Assembly: GCA_021234155.1 (NCBI GenBank)
Contig: JAJEKV010000097.1
Coordinates: 3,352,074-3,416,073, forward strand
Reading direction: 5' to 3'
Length of the DNA: 64,000 nt
Source of the DNA: Isoetes taiwanensis
Taxonomy: Eukaryota; Streptophyta; Lycopodiopsida; Isoetales; Isoetaceae
The translations under genes and the position numbers were made by a program. Positions 34,850-44,460 of the stretch are shown here, in pieces; within the stretch, counting starts at the first letter, position 1; each line of letters starts with the position of its first letter. Below the pieces are notes generated by a model. It made no database searches and was not told the DNA's origin. It saw only the letters and a program-made list of their open reading frames with translations.

Positions 34850-35190
34850 CCGATTCGCAATTTGCCTCGGCAGATACATGTCAATTAATGAGTTCCCAAC
34901 ATATACATTATCTTCAAATCCATTTTGTGCAATTTTGGCATGTATTTCTCGACCCTTATTAGCTCCAACGGCACAACAAGCTTTCAAATCAAGATAAAAC
35001 TTACAATATTTGGAGATATGCCTGATAGCTGCATATCCTCGAAACATTGGAGAGCTTGCGAACAATATCCATGTTCGCAAAGACATTGCATAGAATACAT
35101 GCCGAGGTGCCGGTTAGCCCGGCAAACCCAGCCCCGCAAAGAACAATCGCGACCAGCCGGTTTGACCAAGAGCAGGTTTTGAGCAGTCAC
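34850..35190 (-). pseudogene. PLS-type pentatricopeptide-repeat fragment
   Basis: The minus-strand translation gives CEHGYCSQALQCFEDMQLSG then ISPNIVSFILI, and after a frame change near 34990 LKACCAVGANKGREIHAKIA then QNGFEDNVYVGNSLIDMY. This is one full PLS-type repeat plus parts of the next. Such proteins act in RNA editing or processing in plastids and mitochondria. About 110 residues remain of a family usually over 500 long, with no start, no other repeats and no E/DYW tail. It is separate from the P-class copies at 5829 and 12594. A dead fragment. The long, wordy PLS style is common in fern genomes. Confidence 0.8.
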
Positions 35191-35285
35191 CACCAGCATA
35201 TCCTAGGTATATTCTAGCATATACATAGGATATGCCACAAACCCACATAAACAAGGGTTTGCCCCCCTAGGGGCAACCCAAAAAT
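35175..35285. repeat. Dispersed repeat with GGGTTTGCC/GGCAACCC palindrome, copy ii
   Basis: The core GGGTTTGCCCCCCTAGGGGC then AACCC is preceded by AAACCCACATAAACAA and, further out, by GCATATACATAGGATATGCC. The same order occurs at 820-955 (copy i) and 47140-47220 (copy iii), and inverted at 57200-57250 (copy iv). Adjacent to copies i, ii and iii is a related phrase (GTGACTGCTCAAAACCTG on the minus strand here). A repeated end of this kind suggests part of an LTR, but no matching pair or primer site is certain. Confidence 0.55.
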
Positions 35286-35289
35286 CAAA

Positions 35290-35815
35290 TAGAGCATAAG
35301 AGAGCTTATTTGCCATTGTCGTTAGTGCCGGAACCTGAAAATCGCAAGCCAGTTCATTCAATAGGAGAAGTTTAAATCAGAGAAAAGGCTAATGAAGCGA
35401 AAGGCTTTACATTTTTAGATTGTAGAAATATGCCACAGCCAAGCTCGAGGGATAGAGCTATAAATAAAGTTACTCCTCTGTAGATCGCTAGCTTATTCCA
35501 TTGCAGTCGCTATGAGCAAATAAACTTGCAAAAAAAAATGGCAGTTTGGGTAAGCAAATTGTGCGGCCAATTATTCGACCAATTCCTTGTCGTGTATTAA
35601 TTGCCATAGCTGTAACTTGTAGAAAACTTGCAGCTCTAGAGCATGTGCGACCAGAGTTTTGCTCTGTGTTTCGAGGAGGAGGTTGCTTGCCCTAAATGAA
35701 AACCTAACTAAACATATCAAAAGATATATAAGCATAACAAGTTGATGGGTTGTCTTGGTCTCCAAAATTAGCCAATGTCTCTTAACTGCTATGCAACAAA
35801 GTTGTAACCATTGTA
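35290..35815. other. Unassigned DNA upstream of the extensin-like segment
   Basis: No gene recognised. It could contain promoter or intron sequence for the proline-rich segment at 35847, but I see no clear TATA box in a useful place. Confidence 0.3.
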
Positions 35816-35846
35816 TTGCATACAAAAAATAATAAATCCTTTATAA

Positions 35847-36100
35847 TATCATGTCCATCACCTTCGCCACCACCTCCTTCAATATATGAATCACCACCTA
35901 CTCCACCATCCTCTCTCCCTCCATACAAATACGAATCACCTCCTCCCCCTTCTCCCTCATCTCCTCCTCCAATACCTCCTTATGTGTATCCTTCACCATT
36001 AATACTGCCACTTTTTGAGTGTCCCTCCCCAGCCTCGTATTACCATTACTATAACTCCCCACATCAACCTTTTACCTGCCAATGCACATGCTCCATGTAA
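35847..36100 (+). CDS. Extensin-like proline-rich segment, partial
   Basis: Extensins are hydroxyproline-rich glycoproteins of the plant cell wall, cross-linked through tyrosines. The open frame (35816-36100) contains CPSPSPPPPSIYESPPTPP, then PPYKYESPPPPSPSSPPP, then YVYPSP, and ends in a short cysteine-containing tail (CQCTCSM) before a stop. The SPPPP and YKYESPPPP motifs are the extensin signature. There is no signal peptide: the few residues before CPSPSP are lysine/asparagine-rich and read like intron, so this is probably a last exon, or a fragment of a gene whose first part is not visible. Family members have many more repeats. It could also be a chance proline-rich frame, but the tyrosine spacing argues against that. 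Confidence 0.55.
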
Positions 36101-36169
36101 TTGACATACATTGTTTATTCTTTTTTTAGAAATTAATAAATAAATACACAATTTTTATACACAATTTTG

Positions 36170-37140
36170 ATTGAGGTAAATATGCGCAACTTCTAGAAAT
36201 GGGATGGGATATAACTGAGCTGATCTATTTGGATGGCATATTTCCCTTCATCTCATTTAGGGAGTGCTAAGTCTTGATATAGTTTCAGTCAAGAAACGTA
36301 AGCAAGATGACAGGCTCCCCAGTTATAAGTTTGTCGTTTTGACATATCAAGGGAGCATGACACTTGGCAAAACAACTAAGCCACAAATATTAAGATGCTA
36401 AAATCATGAAGCCCAAACACTGATGTTTGTAAGAACACGTGCTAGAGTCATGCTTCAACTCGCAACTGCAAGACAACTAAGCCAAAACTATTAAGATGCT
36501 AGAGTTATGAAGTCCAAATATTGATGTGGAAAAAATACACATTTTGCTCTATTTTGCTGTTTACGTGTGCATATATTGCGAGTCCTCATCACGAGAATGT
36601 ACATTTTTGCACTATTTCTTCTTTTACCCTCTTATCTCATTATCAATTCCAAATTCCATAGTACCTTCTAGCACACAAACTAAAAAAGCACAAAATAGTG
36701 ACGGCGAAGGCCGCCGCAATAAATTCTTGTAAATGTAATTGCAATTGTACTCACACCTTATAAACACGCCTCCAGGCCCTTATGAACCTTCATCAACCTT
36801 AGTAAAAATTCTTTCCATATTTTCATTGTTATTTAGTTCTTTACTTTGTTTTCTTAGAATTTAGTCTCCTTCTCTATAGAACTCCTTTTTCCAACTATTG
36901 GCTAAAAATGTTCGTCATAGCATATTTTAGGGTATACATAGTGTTGGAACACAAACATCGAAGGTAGCTTTCAAGATTCATATCATGATGCATGGATGCC
37001 GACTTGACCACGCCGCCATTGTCCCAGATAAATGTATTACGCCTTGTGAAAACTTTTTTTACAATTTGAGTCAAATCAGTAGTCCAACCGAACTTTCCAA
37101 AGATACATGGACATATTTTTAGCTTGCGCATTTATGAATC
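36170..37140. repeat. Inverted repeat arm 1 (partner at 57690-58580)
   Basis: The sequence matches the complement of 57690-58580. Examples: CTAAGTCTTGATATAGTTTC, AAGCAAGATGACAGGCTCCC, TTGCAAGACAACTAAGCC-like blocks, the CGGCGAAGGCCGCCGC hairpin at about 36702, GAACCTTCATCAACCTTAGT and GGTAGCTTTCAAGATTCATA. The arms are about 20.5 kb apart. Internally, the motif TTAAGATGCTA ... ATGAAG(T/C)CCAAA...TGATGT is used twice. No coding content. Confidence 0.85.
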
Positions 37141-37149
37141 AAATGGGAA

Positions 37150-37690
37150 GAAAGCTTGAGAGATGCAAGGGGGTTCATCTAATCTCTCAAAGAATCTCAT
37201 TATGTACTCTGGTTGTCAATTGATGGTTTATGTTGTTCAATTCCTTATTTAATTTATCGCAAACTAGAAATATGTTACCTCTGCAATTATTATTTTTTTT
37301 TTAATCTATATACTCCATACTATTAATTACAAATTCCCATGATGTTACACATTTCCACGAGTTTTCTGCTTTAAACTGAGCTGGAAGATCATTTCTAGAC
37401 TATTCACATGTAGTGATGAAAATGTAGGATGAAGTTGTTATGTTAATAAAAAGTCTCATTTTGCCTCAAAGGGCTTGAAGTGCAATACTTTCTTATGAAG
37501 TAGCCCATCACTAAAACGTGAAGTTTTCTGGAGCAGTAGAAAGTAGAGACCACCAATTCTAGAATGGGGCTCGCATGAAAACGACAAAAACCTCTAGGCT
37601 TCTCATTCATCTCAGCAGATTTTCTAGAATGGTGTATAGTGGATAGACGCACACATGCGAACTACCCACGAATAAAAATAAAGGGAATAT
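37150..37690. other. Unassigned AT-rich DNA
   Basis: No gene recognised. Contains a T-run near 37290. The minus-strand ORF at 37443-37652 is not convincing. Confidence 0.4.
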
Positions 37691-37699
37691 CCGATTATA

Positions 37700-37860
37700 C
37701 AACTTGGACCCCATGAAATACAATGCTAATAGATGTTTGGTCTGTGTACCTGCCGAAAGCTTATCACCGGGATTAAAAAACCCCACCCTTTCGGGTTTTC
37801 GAGGAAAAAACCTAGTGATAAGCCTTCTCGCAAGCGGCTTGACAAACGCAAGGCCGAGAA
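37700..37860 (-). mobile_element. Remnant of LINE family 2 hairpin region (copy G)
   Basis: Only the hairpin region of family 2 is recognisable. GCTTATCAC at 37759 pairs with GTGATAAGC at 37815, enclosing GGGATTAAAAAACCCCACCC and the complementary GGGTTTTCGAGG. The stem differs in sequence from every other copy but is perfectly paired. Flanks lack the usual CCCATAGGCC end motif, reading instead GACCCCATGAAATACAATGC-like bases. It may belong to a sister subfamily. Confidence 0.55.
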
Positions 37861-38670
37861 TTTGCTCCCAAAGAACCCATGAATGGAGAAGTCAAGTCTG
37901 CTGCTGCTTCTTTGTAAAGCTTGCTAACCCATGCACGCACATCAACGACACTAGAACAAATGTGACAAAACAAACCTCCCAAAGTGGAGAGGCTGATCAC
38001 ACGTGCCACGCGACAACAAAATAAAGACCTCTTCAAATAGAGGGGCTGGTCACGCGTGCCAGGCGACAAATACATTAAACAATTAAGGGGAGGGGGAGGT
38101 GGGTTTCAAAGAATAGAGAATAAGGTACTGCTGAGAGAGAAGAGGAAGCGCCGATGAGATGTTGATGAAGAACCTCACCTAATATAGCGATCCCCCAACC
38201 AGAGAAAGCATGCAATACATGCATGCGAGACATGCATGCTCGCCCCCTCTAGAATCTCGATCCGAGGGCTCAGATCGATGGAATTAGTATATGAAGCTCA
38301 TGATGGGTATTTTATCTCAGTTATGTTATTCAAATGTTCAGGTACAACCATTAATAACTTACATAGCTTGATTTGTTTGTATGTCCTTCAACTAGCATTA
38401 TTCATTATCTTTGAGATAGATCTCTTGCGTTGACAGAATACTAGCAGAGGTTGAGGGAAACAAACTTCCAGGCCAATGATCTTCACAATAACTCCTTAAG
38501 TGTTGTACGATTAAACTAATATGTAGCATAATAACAGGGGGTTTTCTTTGTGTTTTTGTACGCTTTTCACTAAGGTTTTCCTATGATTTCGTGATGTATT
38601 CAAATGGATGTACTAATCGCGCATATCTAGAGTGCACCATTTCTGAGTCATTGATTTTAGCCTTTTTTTT
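37861..38670. other. Unassigned DNA
   Basis: No gene recognised. Short direct repeats involve GGCTGATCACACGTGCCACG and GGCTGGTCACGCGTGCCAGG (about 37991 and 38043). A CATGCATG-type run lies at about 38208-38240. Confidence 0.4.
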
Positions 38671-38673
38671 TCC

Positions 38674-38846
38674 AATGGTCAACAACCAATGGCTCACAAC
38701 AAAAGCCCTTTTTTTTTGTGCGTGGTGCATAATGGTCAACAACCAATGGCTCACAACAAAAAGCCCTCTTTTTGTGCGTGTGGTGCATAATGGTCAACAA
38801 CCAATGGCTCACAACAAAAGCCCTCTTTTTGTGTGTGTGGTGCATA
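38674..38846. repeat. Three-copy tandem repeat, 57-58-base unit
   Basis: AATGGTCAACAACCAATGGC then TCACAACAAAAAGCCCT, a T-run and GTGCGTGTGGTGCAT starts at 38674, 38731 and 38789. ORFs on both strands here translate the repeat only. Confidence 0.95.
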
Positions 38847-38849
38847 ATG

Positions 38850-40205
38850 GGCACATGAAGGGCTTGAAGGGCGCATGTAGTCACGCTTTTCCTACGGCAA
38901 CACATTTCTTATCATAACTTTTGGTCCGTAGCTCTGTTTGAGATGATTTTTATTATGTTGGAAAGCTCTCCCGAGATCTTTTGATAGTGTATAGTATGGA
39001 TATGTTTGGTTAAGTTATCTATGCTAAAACAGCAATTTTTCGGCCGGGTTTGGTAGGCTTTCACATCCTACCGGTGATTAATACTGAGGATTGCGCTTAT
39101 TGGATATTGTTTTATGGCTCATTCCAATGAAGGTTGCAAAAATTATCATGCATTTTTTAGATTTTGAGGCAGCTTATTAAGCAAATTCCAAGGCTTCTAG
39201 ATCCTTGTGCTAACAAGCGAGAAAAGTTTCCTATTTTGGTTTCTCACCACAAGAATCCATGGAGGCCAAAGGTCAGTTAAATTCAGTTGAAAAATGTTTG
39301 TGTATGGGTGTTGCAAACTTTATGACTTTCAGATAATGAGATCAATCCGGCTCTATCTTTATGGTAACTTTTACTTATGTTCTATTTGTTTTGTTGTGAT
39401 GAAATTCAAAAGGCTACGGTGATGAAAGCCTCAAATGAATTCTAATTTTTTTCTAGTTTGAATTCTAAAAATTTTGTCACACCGAAGTCCCTAAGGCCCC
39501 GAAGGCCAAAAAAAAATTTTTGCAACACAAACCATTAACATCCAACATATAAAAATTAAATCCCCCAAAATCCTGCGCAAAATGATTAGTTGCACAAAGG
39601 TTCATCCACATAGAATAGATAAGCTTCAAATGTCGGCTTAATAAATTCAAAGCCCATCAGGTCCTATGCTGATTGCTTTTGCAAGAGTAGGAAAAGCACC
39701 AGCCAAACGAAAATGCAAGGACAAACTTAATACTAAAACTACCAAGCTATAAGAAAATCTTAAAGTATGCCACCAAACAAGAACCATACAGGAGGAACCC
39801 CACAAAAACACAGGGCTTCAAAACAACTTAACAAAAACTGCTCTAGCAATACCTAAGCCTCTGAATGCTTTCACCCATTATCGAAGTCACCACCATTTAC
39901 CAGCTATAAGCATCACAACTGAACCAACCAGGACCCTGCAATGAGTGCAGGCAAATACCGCAGTGGTGCGGGTAGATTCTAATATGATATCACAGCTAAT
40001 GACAGAGCCTTCTGAACCAAAGCCTGAGACTGAAAGATGAGAGCAGCATTTACCAAGCATGTGCATAAAACCTTTATGGATACTGGATAGGGTCTGCAGA
40101 ATTTTTGTTCTTAATGTAGGCAGAAACATCACATTGTTCTCTTCACATTCTCCTAACAACTATGTCAAATGTTACCCCCATCAGTTGCATTCTTAATTTT
40201 TTTAT
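38850..40205. other. Unassigned DNA
   Basis: No gene recognised in 1.3 kb. The ORF at 39887-40159 (-) shows no family features. Confidence 0.4.
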
Positions 40206-40211
40206 TATAAA

Positions 40212-40500
40212 TGTAACTAGAAAATTGCCCACCTTTGGTGGGCACCACATGTGATTGCATGGCAATATTTTTGTATTTGTTGTATATGTTTCATGTGTAA
40301 TGGTGCATATAAAGCTATGTTATACGATTCATGACGTTTGATTGATCTTGTGAGATAGGGTAACAACATGATATATGTGTTAACTTATGTGCCATGGCAC
40401 AATCTGGGCTATCAATTTAGGACGGATAGATTCCCATTACGGACATCATTATTTTTCAAAATTAATATAGTTAGAAGATTGCCCACATTCGATGGGCATT
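40212..40500 (-). mobile_element. Helitron-like 3' ends, two in tandem
   Basis: On the minus strand, TGCCCACC-AAA-GGTGGGCA (40226-40244, perfect 8-bp stem) is followed by ATTTT and CTAG ending at 40217, then T. This is the hairpin-plus-CTRR end expected of Helitrons. A second end lies 254 bases further on: TGCCCA...TGGGCA at 40480-40498, then ATCTT and CTAA at 40471. Between them, 40400-40460 resembles the 5'-side sequence at 44380-44448 (GGCACAATCT...). The arrangement suggests a small non-autonomous element placed end to end with another. No RepHel protein is present in the window. Confidence 0.5.
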
Positions 40501-40607
40501 CAATAATATTTGGACAATTTATTTTTTGTTAAACAATTTGCAACTTTGTGTGTATTGTAATAAATTTAACAAAAATACATATGTTCTATGCAAATTCGAT
40601 TTATTAG

Positions 40608-40672
40608 AGATAGATAGATAGATAGATAGTATTTTTATGTCATGCAAAAGAATAGAATAGAATAGAATATGT
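40608..40672. repeat. Microsatellites (GATA)n and (AATAG)n
   Basis: GATAGATAGATAGATAGATA at 40608-40629 and AATAGAATAGAATAGAATA at about 40650-40669. The second is the 3' tail of the LINE family 2 copy that follows on the minus strand. Confidence 0.9.
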
Positions 40673-41290
40673 TTTTATCATCCACGAAGACCAACTAGCC
40701 TATGGGACCTAAACAAAGAGAGAGCAACAAGCGTATTACTGTCAGAATTAAAAAACCCCCGCCCCGAAGGGTTTTCGAGGGAAAAACCTTCGCAGTAATA
40801 GGGATGCTGGTATACTGTACAATCGCATATGACAATTCAATGCTGTACCGGAGGACACAACTAAGTCCGTGTATCCAAAACCTCCTGGAGGTATGATCCC
40901 AACAAGCCCACGGAGGTCGTGTTCAACAACTCATGCAGGGGTTGATGAGGCACAATTAACTGAACATACCGTGCGCGGATATGATTGAACATTGGGCAGG
41001 CGTGAAGGACGTGACTTTCATCCTCAATGATGCCCTGTTGGCAACAGTGACAGATCCTGTCCTCACGTGGCTCCCGAGTCCATTGCCCTGTGTGCACCCG
41101 TGCGAATGGAAGCTATCAATCTGCGCTTCTTCATGGGCAAATGAGTGCGTGAGTAGTGTTGTGGGCCTCTTGTGAGCATAGGGTTGCTGCTTGTAGTGTG
41201 CCATTTTAACATGCAGCAGGGCATATGCATTACATGTGTATTGTAGTGATTCAAAATCATGCTTCCAATGCATTTGCCATTATCCATAGC
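40649..41290 (-). mobile_element. 3' end of LINE family 2, copy C
   Basis: The minus-strand translation includes LLHVKMAHYKQQ, TRGPQHYSRTHLPMKKRRLI, then EPREDRICHCCQQGIIEDES, HVLHACPMFNHIRARYVQL and VGLLGSYLQEVLDTRT. The C-x2-C then H-x4-C spacing followed by IRxRY is the zinc-binding tail used by many LINE proteins. The 3' hairpin (closing stem TATTACTG at 40734 and CAGTAATA at 40793), the end motif CCCATAGGCTAGTTGGTCTT and a CTATT repeat tail follow. It is 5'-truncated and frameshifted, so inactive. No target-site duplication identified. Confidence 0.8.
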
Positions 41291-41299
41291 AAGTTGGAT

Positions 41300-42085
41300 G
41301 TTTAAACTATTACAAAGCATAAAGAACCATAAAACTATGAGTTCATATTCCACTTCACCATATCATTTACAAAACCTTTATGGACTGCACTTTAGAAGTA
41401 TGCATTTGTATCCTGCCATCTGAAGACATGGGCCTGTGGCAAATATAATAAACCTTTGATAATCGTTCATAAAAGAAGCAAGGGCATATCTAAGTTACAT
41501 GACTTGAGAGTTGAGATGGTTACAACAACTAACAATAGTTTCCACAATATGCTGCAACATTTTTGAAGCTTCTGATTTTAATTAAATGAGGAGCAGTTAG
41601 AGTGAAGAGATGTAGTGCGCCTTAGCTTGCTCTGCCAAAAAATGAAATGTACATATTACATATAAAGCTCATTTAAATCTATCGGCAGCGTCTTTTAAAT
41701 TTATCATTCTAAAGGTCATGATATTCAACTTATTACTGAGCAGCACAATCAAATAATTTTATTTGAGAGCATTACTTCTATTTTACGACTATGAAGATGC
41801 GGATGTAGCTGCAACATGTACTATCATCCAATTTATTCAATGTAAATCCCACAGAGAACCTCAAAGAACCATGTCATAAGATCAATTGTGATAAGAAATG
41901 ATAGTATCGTAACATCAAATCCAGCTTGCTCTAGGCATTTGTCAGCAGTAATAACCTATAAGATGAACTCGTTGAAGTCAAAAGTCCTTTTGATTTTCCA
42001 GTATCTTGGCATTGATCCTATCAACTGCAACTAATGGGCTACATCCAAAAAATGCGTACCTTTTGTAGGCAATGAAACACTAAAT
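41300..42085. other. Unassigned AT-rich DNA
   Basis: No gene recognised on either strand. Confidence 0.5.
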
Positions 42086-42960
42086 TTTTTTTTTGAAGGA
42101 CTTGAGCCTTTATTATCGAGAGAAAGTTACAAAGTACAATGGGGACTAAAAACTCAGTGGAGAGAATGTCCACCAGAGCAAAACCACCCCACTCAAATAC
42201 AACATCTAAACAATATGAAGAGCAAGCAAAATCTCATAAGTAAGTGTGAATCTGAAGATAGTGCTCCCAAATACGGCTCTTCACCTCATTAGCAATTGAT
42301 GAGCACCTGAATGCTTTGACAATTCGTTGTTGGGCATCAAGAAGGATCTGTGCATCTGAACAAGCAAGACCTTTGAATATGAGAAGATTCTTTCTTTTCC
42401 AAATAGACCAAATGATCCATGCAGAAGCCAAATGAAATGCCCTTTTTGCCAAATTATCCCAAATTACTTGGATAGATCTTAATAACACCCGTTGGCTATT
42501 CAAATTGCAAACGAAGAGGCCTTGAAGCCACAACCAAGCATGCTTGACATGCCTACACAGAAAGAAGCAATGCCCAATTGTCTCGTCCCTCTGTGCACAT
42601 AAGGGACAAAGTGCAGATACCTCTGGACGAAATCTGTGCACCAGAATATTAACGCGCAGACAACGATGAATGACTTGCCACCATAAAACATATACTTTGG
42701 GATGGAGTAGTTTATCCCATACCTATTTCCATACTGCTTTCTGCCGATCCCTAGGAATGACCAAAGGCCACTTGGATGAAGGAGGCAAGACGTCCACAGC
42801 AAGCAAGATCTTGTACATGGAATTTACCAACTTATCTGCTTTTGACACGCTCATGAACTACCCAAGGCTGGGGGTCATCCACTTGTGCTACTGGAGGAAG
42901 AATTGAAGACACCTTCTACCAAATAGTCCGATCCCACCTTAAAAGGAGGAACTTAGCTCT
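42086..42960 (-). mobile_element. 5'-truncated L1-type LINE, C-terminal zf-RVT region
   Basis: On the minus strand the frame 42641-42234 reads RFRPEVSALCPLCAQRDETI then GHCFFLCRHVKHAWLWLQG, the C-x2-C / H-x4-C zf-RVT domain typical of L1-type plant LINEs, then AWIIWSIWKRKNLLIFKG and a tail. Just before it, in another frame, are bases coding for an LWWQVIHRCLRVN-like segment (about 42650-42720). A 3' untranslated region and a T-run at 42087-42097 (poly-A on the minus strand) complete the 3' end. Inactive and 5'-truncated. Target duplication not found. Confidence 0.75.
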
Positions 42961-43810
42961 AAACTCTTCTCATGTCAGCAACTGCCTTTGATTCATGCAT
43001 AGAATTTTACACAACCTGGAGATGAAATAGAGAAGGTAGGATAATATAACAATTGTTGCATGAAGTCGTGGTGTTTGATGCAAAAGCCTCTAAATCAAGG
43101 CATAAAACACATAGCAAGAATGTTGTTTGAAACCTGGGTACTAACATGGCTGGTTGTATGACATGGGACTCATAAAACGACTTTTGAATGGGACAATAAA
43201 ATAGTACATGAAAGGTATACTATAGTGGCGATCTCCTTAACAAAAAAGAGCAAACATATGAGATGAATAGTGTCACCAAAACAGTCTACTCTCCAGCTGC
43301 AAGCAGAAACAAAATTTTTGCGACCTCTGCTATAGTGAAACCAGCGAGGCATGATCTCTTCATCCAAATGCCAATAAAGAAGATGGTAGAAGTGGGAAAC
43401 CACAATGTTGTATCTGCATCAATTTGTTATAAGGTGCCCTCTACTTGGAGACATTTCCACTACTTGTACAATCTAGGTACATGCAATTCATAGAGGCGAT
43501 TTCTTGTAGCAATTTTGGCATACGCATTCACGGAATTATTGATATGCTAACAATACTTTAAAGTCTTTGATGTCTCTCTTTAGAAAGGCCCAATAAATGC
43601 ATCTGTTTCTTTCTTTGCTAACTCTTCAACCAAAATTAACATTAGGGAGATAAGGCATAAGATTGGCAAGCAATAGCTTTAACATTGTACAACAAAAGAC
43701 TAAACCTAACTACTGGAGATTCACGTATCAAAGTGGTCTTCCACAGAACTTTAACTCCGGTTTATGATGCAAACTCCATCAGAAGAATGCTTATAAGCTC
43801 CAGGTATAGC
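42961..43810. other. Unassigned DNA
   Basis: No gene recognised. ORFs 43170-43403 (-) and 43263-43493 (+) overlap on opposite strands and resemble nothing known to me. Confidence 0.4.
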
Positions 43811-44460
43811 AAATATATTTACTTAGATACATAAATGAATACTTACACAAATCAAATATCACCAAATGCATCTGAATCTAATGAGAAACATGCAAATTTC
43901 ATGAAGATAAGGTAAAAGTCTCTCTTTGATATCGACGTGATCTGCCAAATTAAATGCTAAATATTCATGTATAATGTGCCATTTTGATCCGTAGGGACTA
44001 GAACTCTATTTATAGAGTTTTTGCAAAGCTTCTAAATGGAGAACTGATATCACCTAAAACTGCAAGCGCATACCTTCATCATAAATCCCACCAATTCTGT
44101 TCAGTTCATGCCTGAGAAGCCCTCTCATTTTCCTAATCTGGTAAAAATCTGAATCTGGTCTTCCTGTGAAGTATCTTGTGCAACGGGCTTCAAGTAAACT
44201 GCTATGAAATGCGAAACTGGTCAAACACCGGAACTCTATACAGACTTGACTCAAATCTCATGAATGCGGTCCACTATTCATATTCGTGACGTTTCATTAA
44301 TTGTGGCTTTTAAATTTTGTGCCTTTCTATTTTTGTAAAGGTCTAGGTTTTGCCATGTGGCATAAAAAGCTATTAGTTCACGTGGCACAATCTAAGCCGT
44401 CAAATGGGGCGGCGGGACAGATAGACATCACCTTTTTATAATATAGGATAAAATGCTTTA
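43811..44460 (-). mobile_element. Helitron-like 5' segment with a captured exon-like piece, copy 1
   Basis: This 650-base segment recurs at 60200-60885. Its right end, read on the minus strand, is A then TCCTATATTATAAAAAGG (start at 44448), which fits the TC start and A/T-rich 5' end of Helitrons inserted after an A. However, about 20 bases beyond that point (TCTTTATAAAGCATTTTA) are also shared between the copies, so the true end may be outside. Inside lies an exon-like frame at 44054-44254. The 3' partner could be the hairpin-CTAG end at 40217. Confidence 0.45.
44054..44254 (-). pseudogene. Exon-like fragment with FTGRPDSDFYQIRKMRG
   Basis: The minus-strand frame reads CLTSFAFHSSLLEARCTRYF then TGRPDSDFYQIRKMRGLLRH and ELNRIGG. 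The composition is strongly protein-like and the same frame is kept in the second copy at 60491-60679 with a few substitutions, although flanking bases have indels. I do not recognise the family. It may be a captured exon carried by the surrounding repeat. No start, splice partner or domain can be named. Confidence 0.45.

Noticed and set aside
37759-37823. Hairpin considered as a hammerhead or HDV-like ribozyme, or a bacterial-type terminator
   Set aside because: No CUGAUGA/GAAA core or HDV pseudoknot is visible, and plant nuclear DNA does not use such terminators. Kept only as a structured element in LINE family 2.
38591-38917. 108-codon ORF with repeated QWLTTK peptide
   Set aside because: A translation of the 57-base tandem repeat. 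The opposite strand gives an equally long frame.
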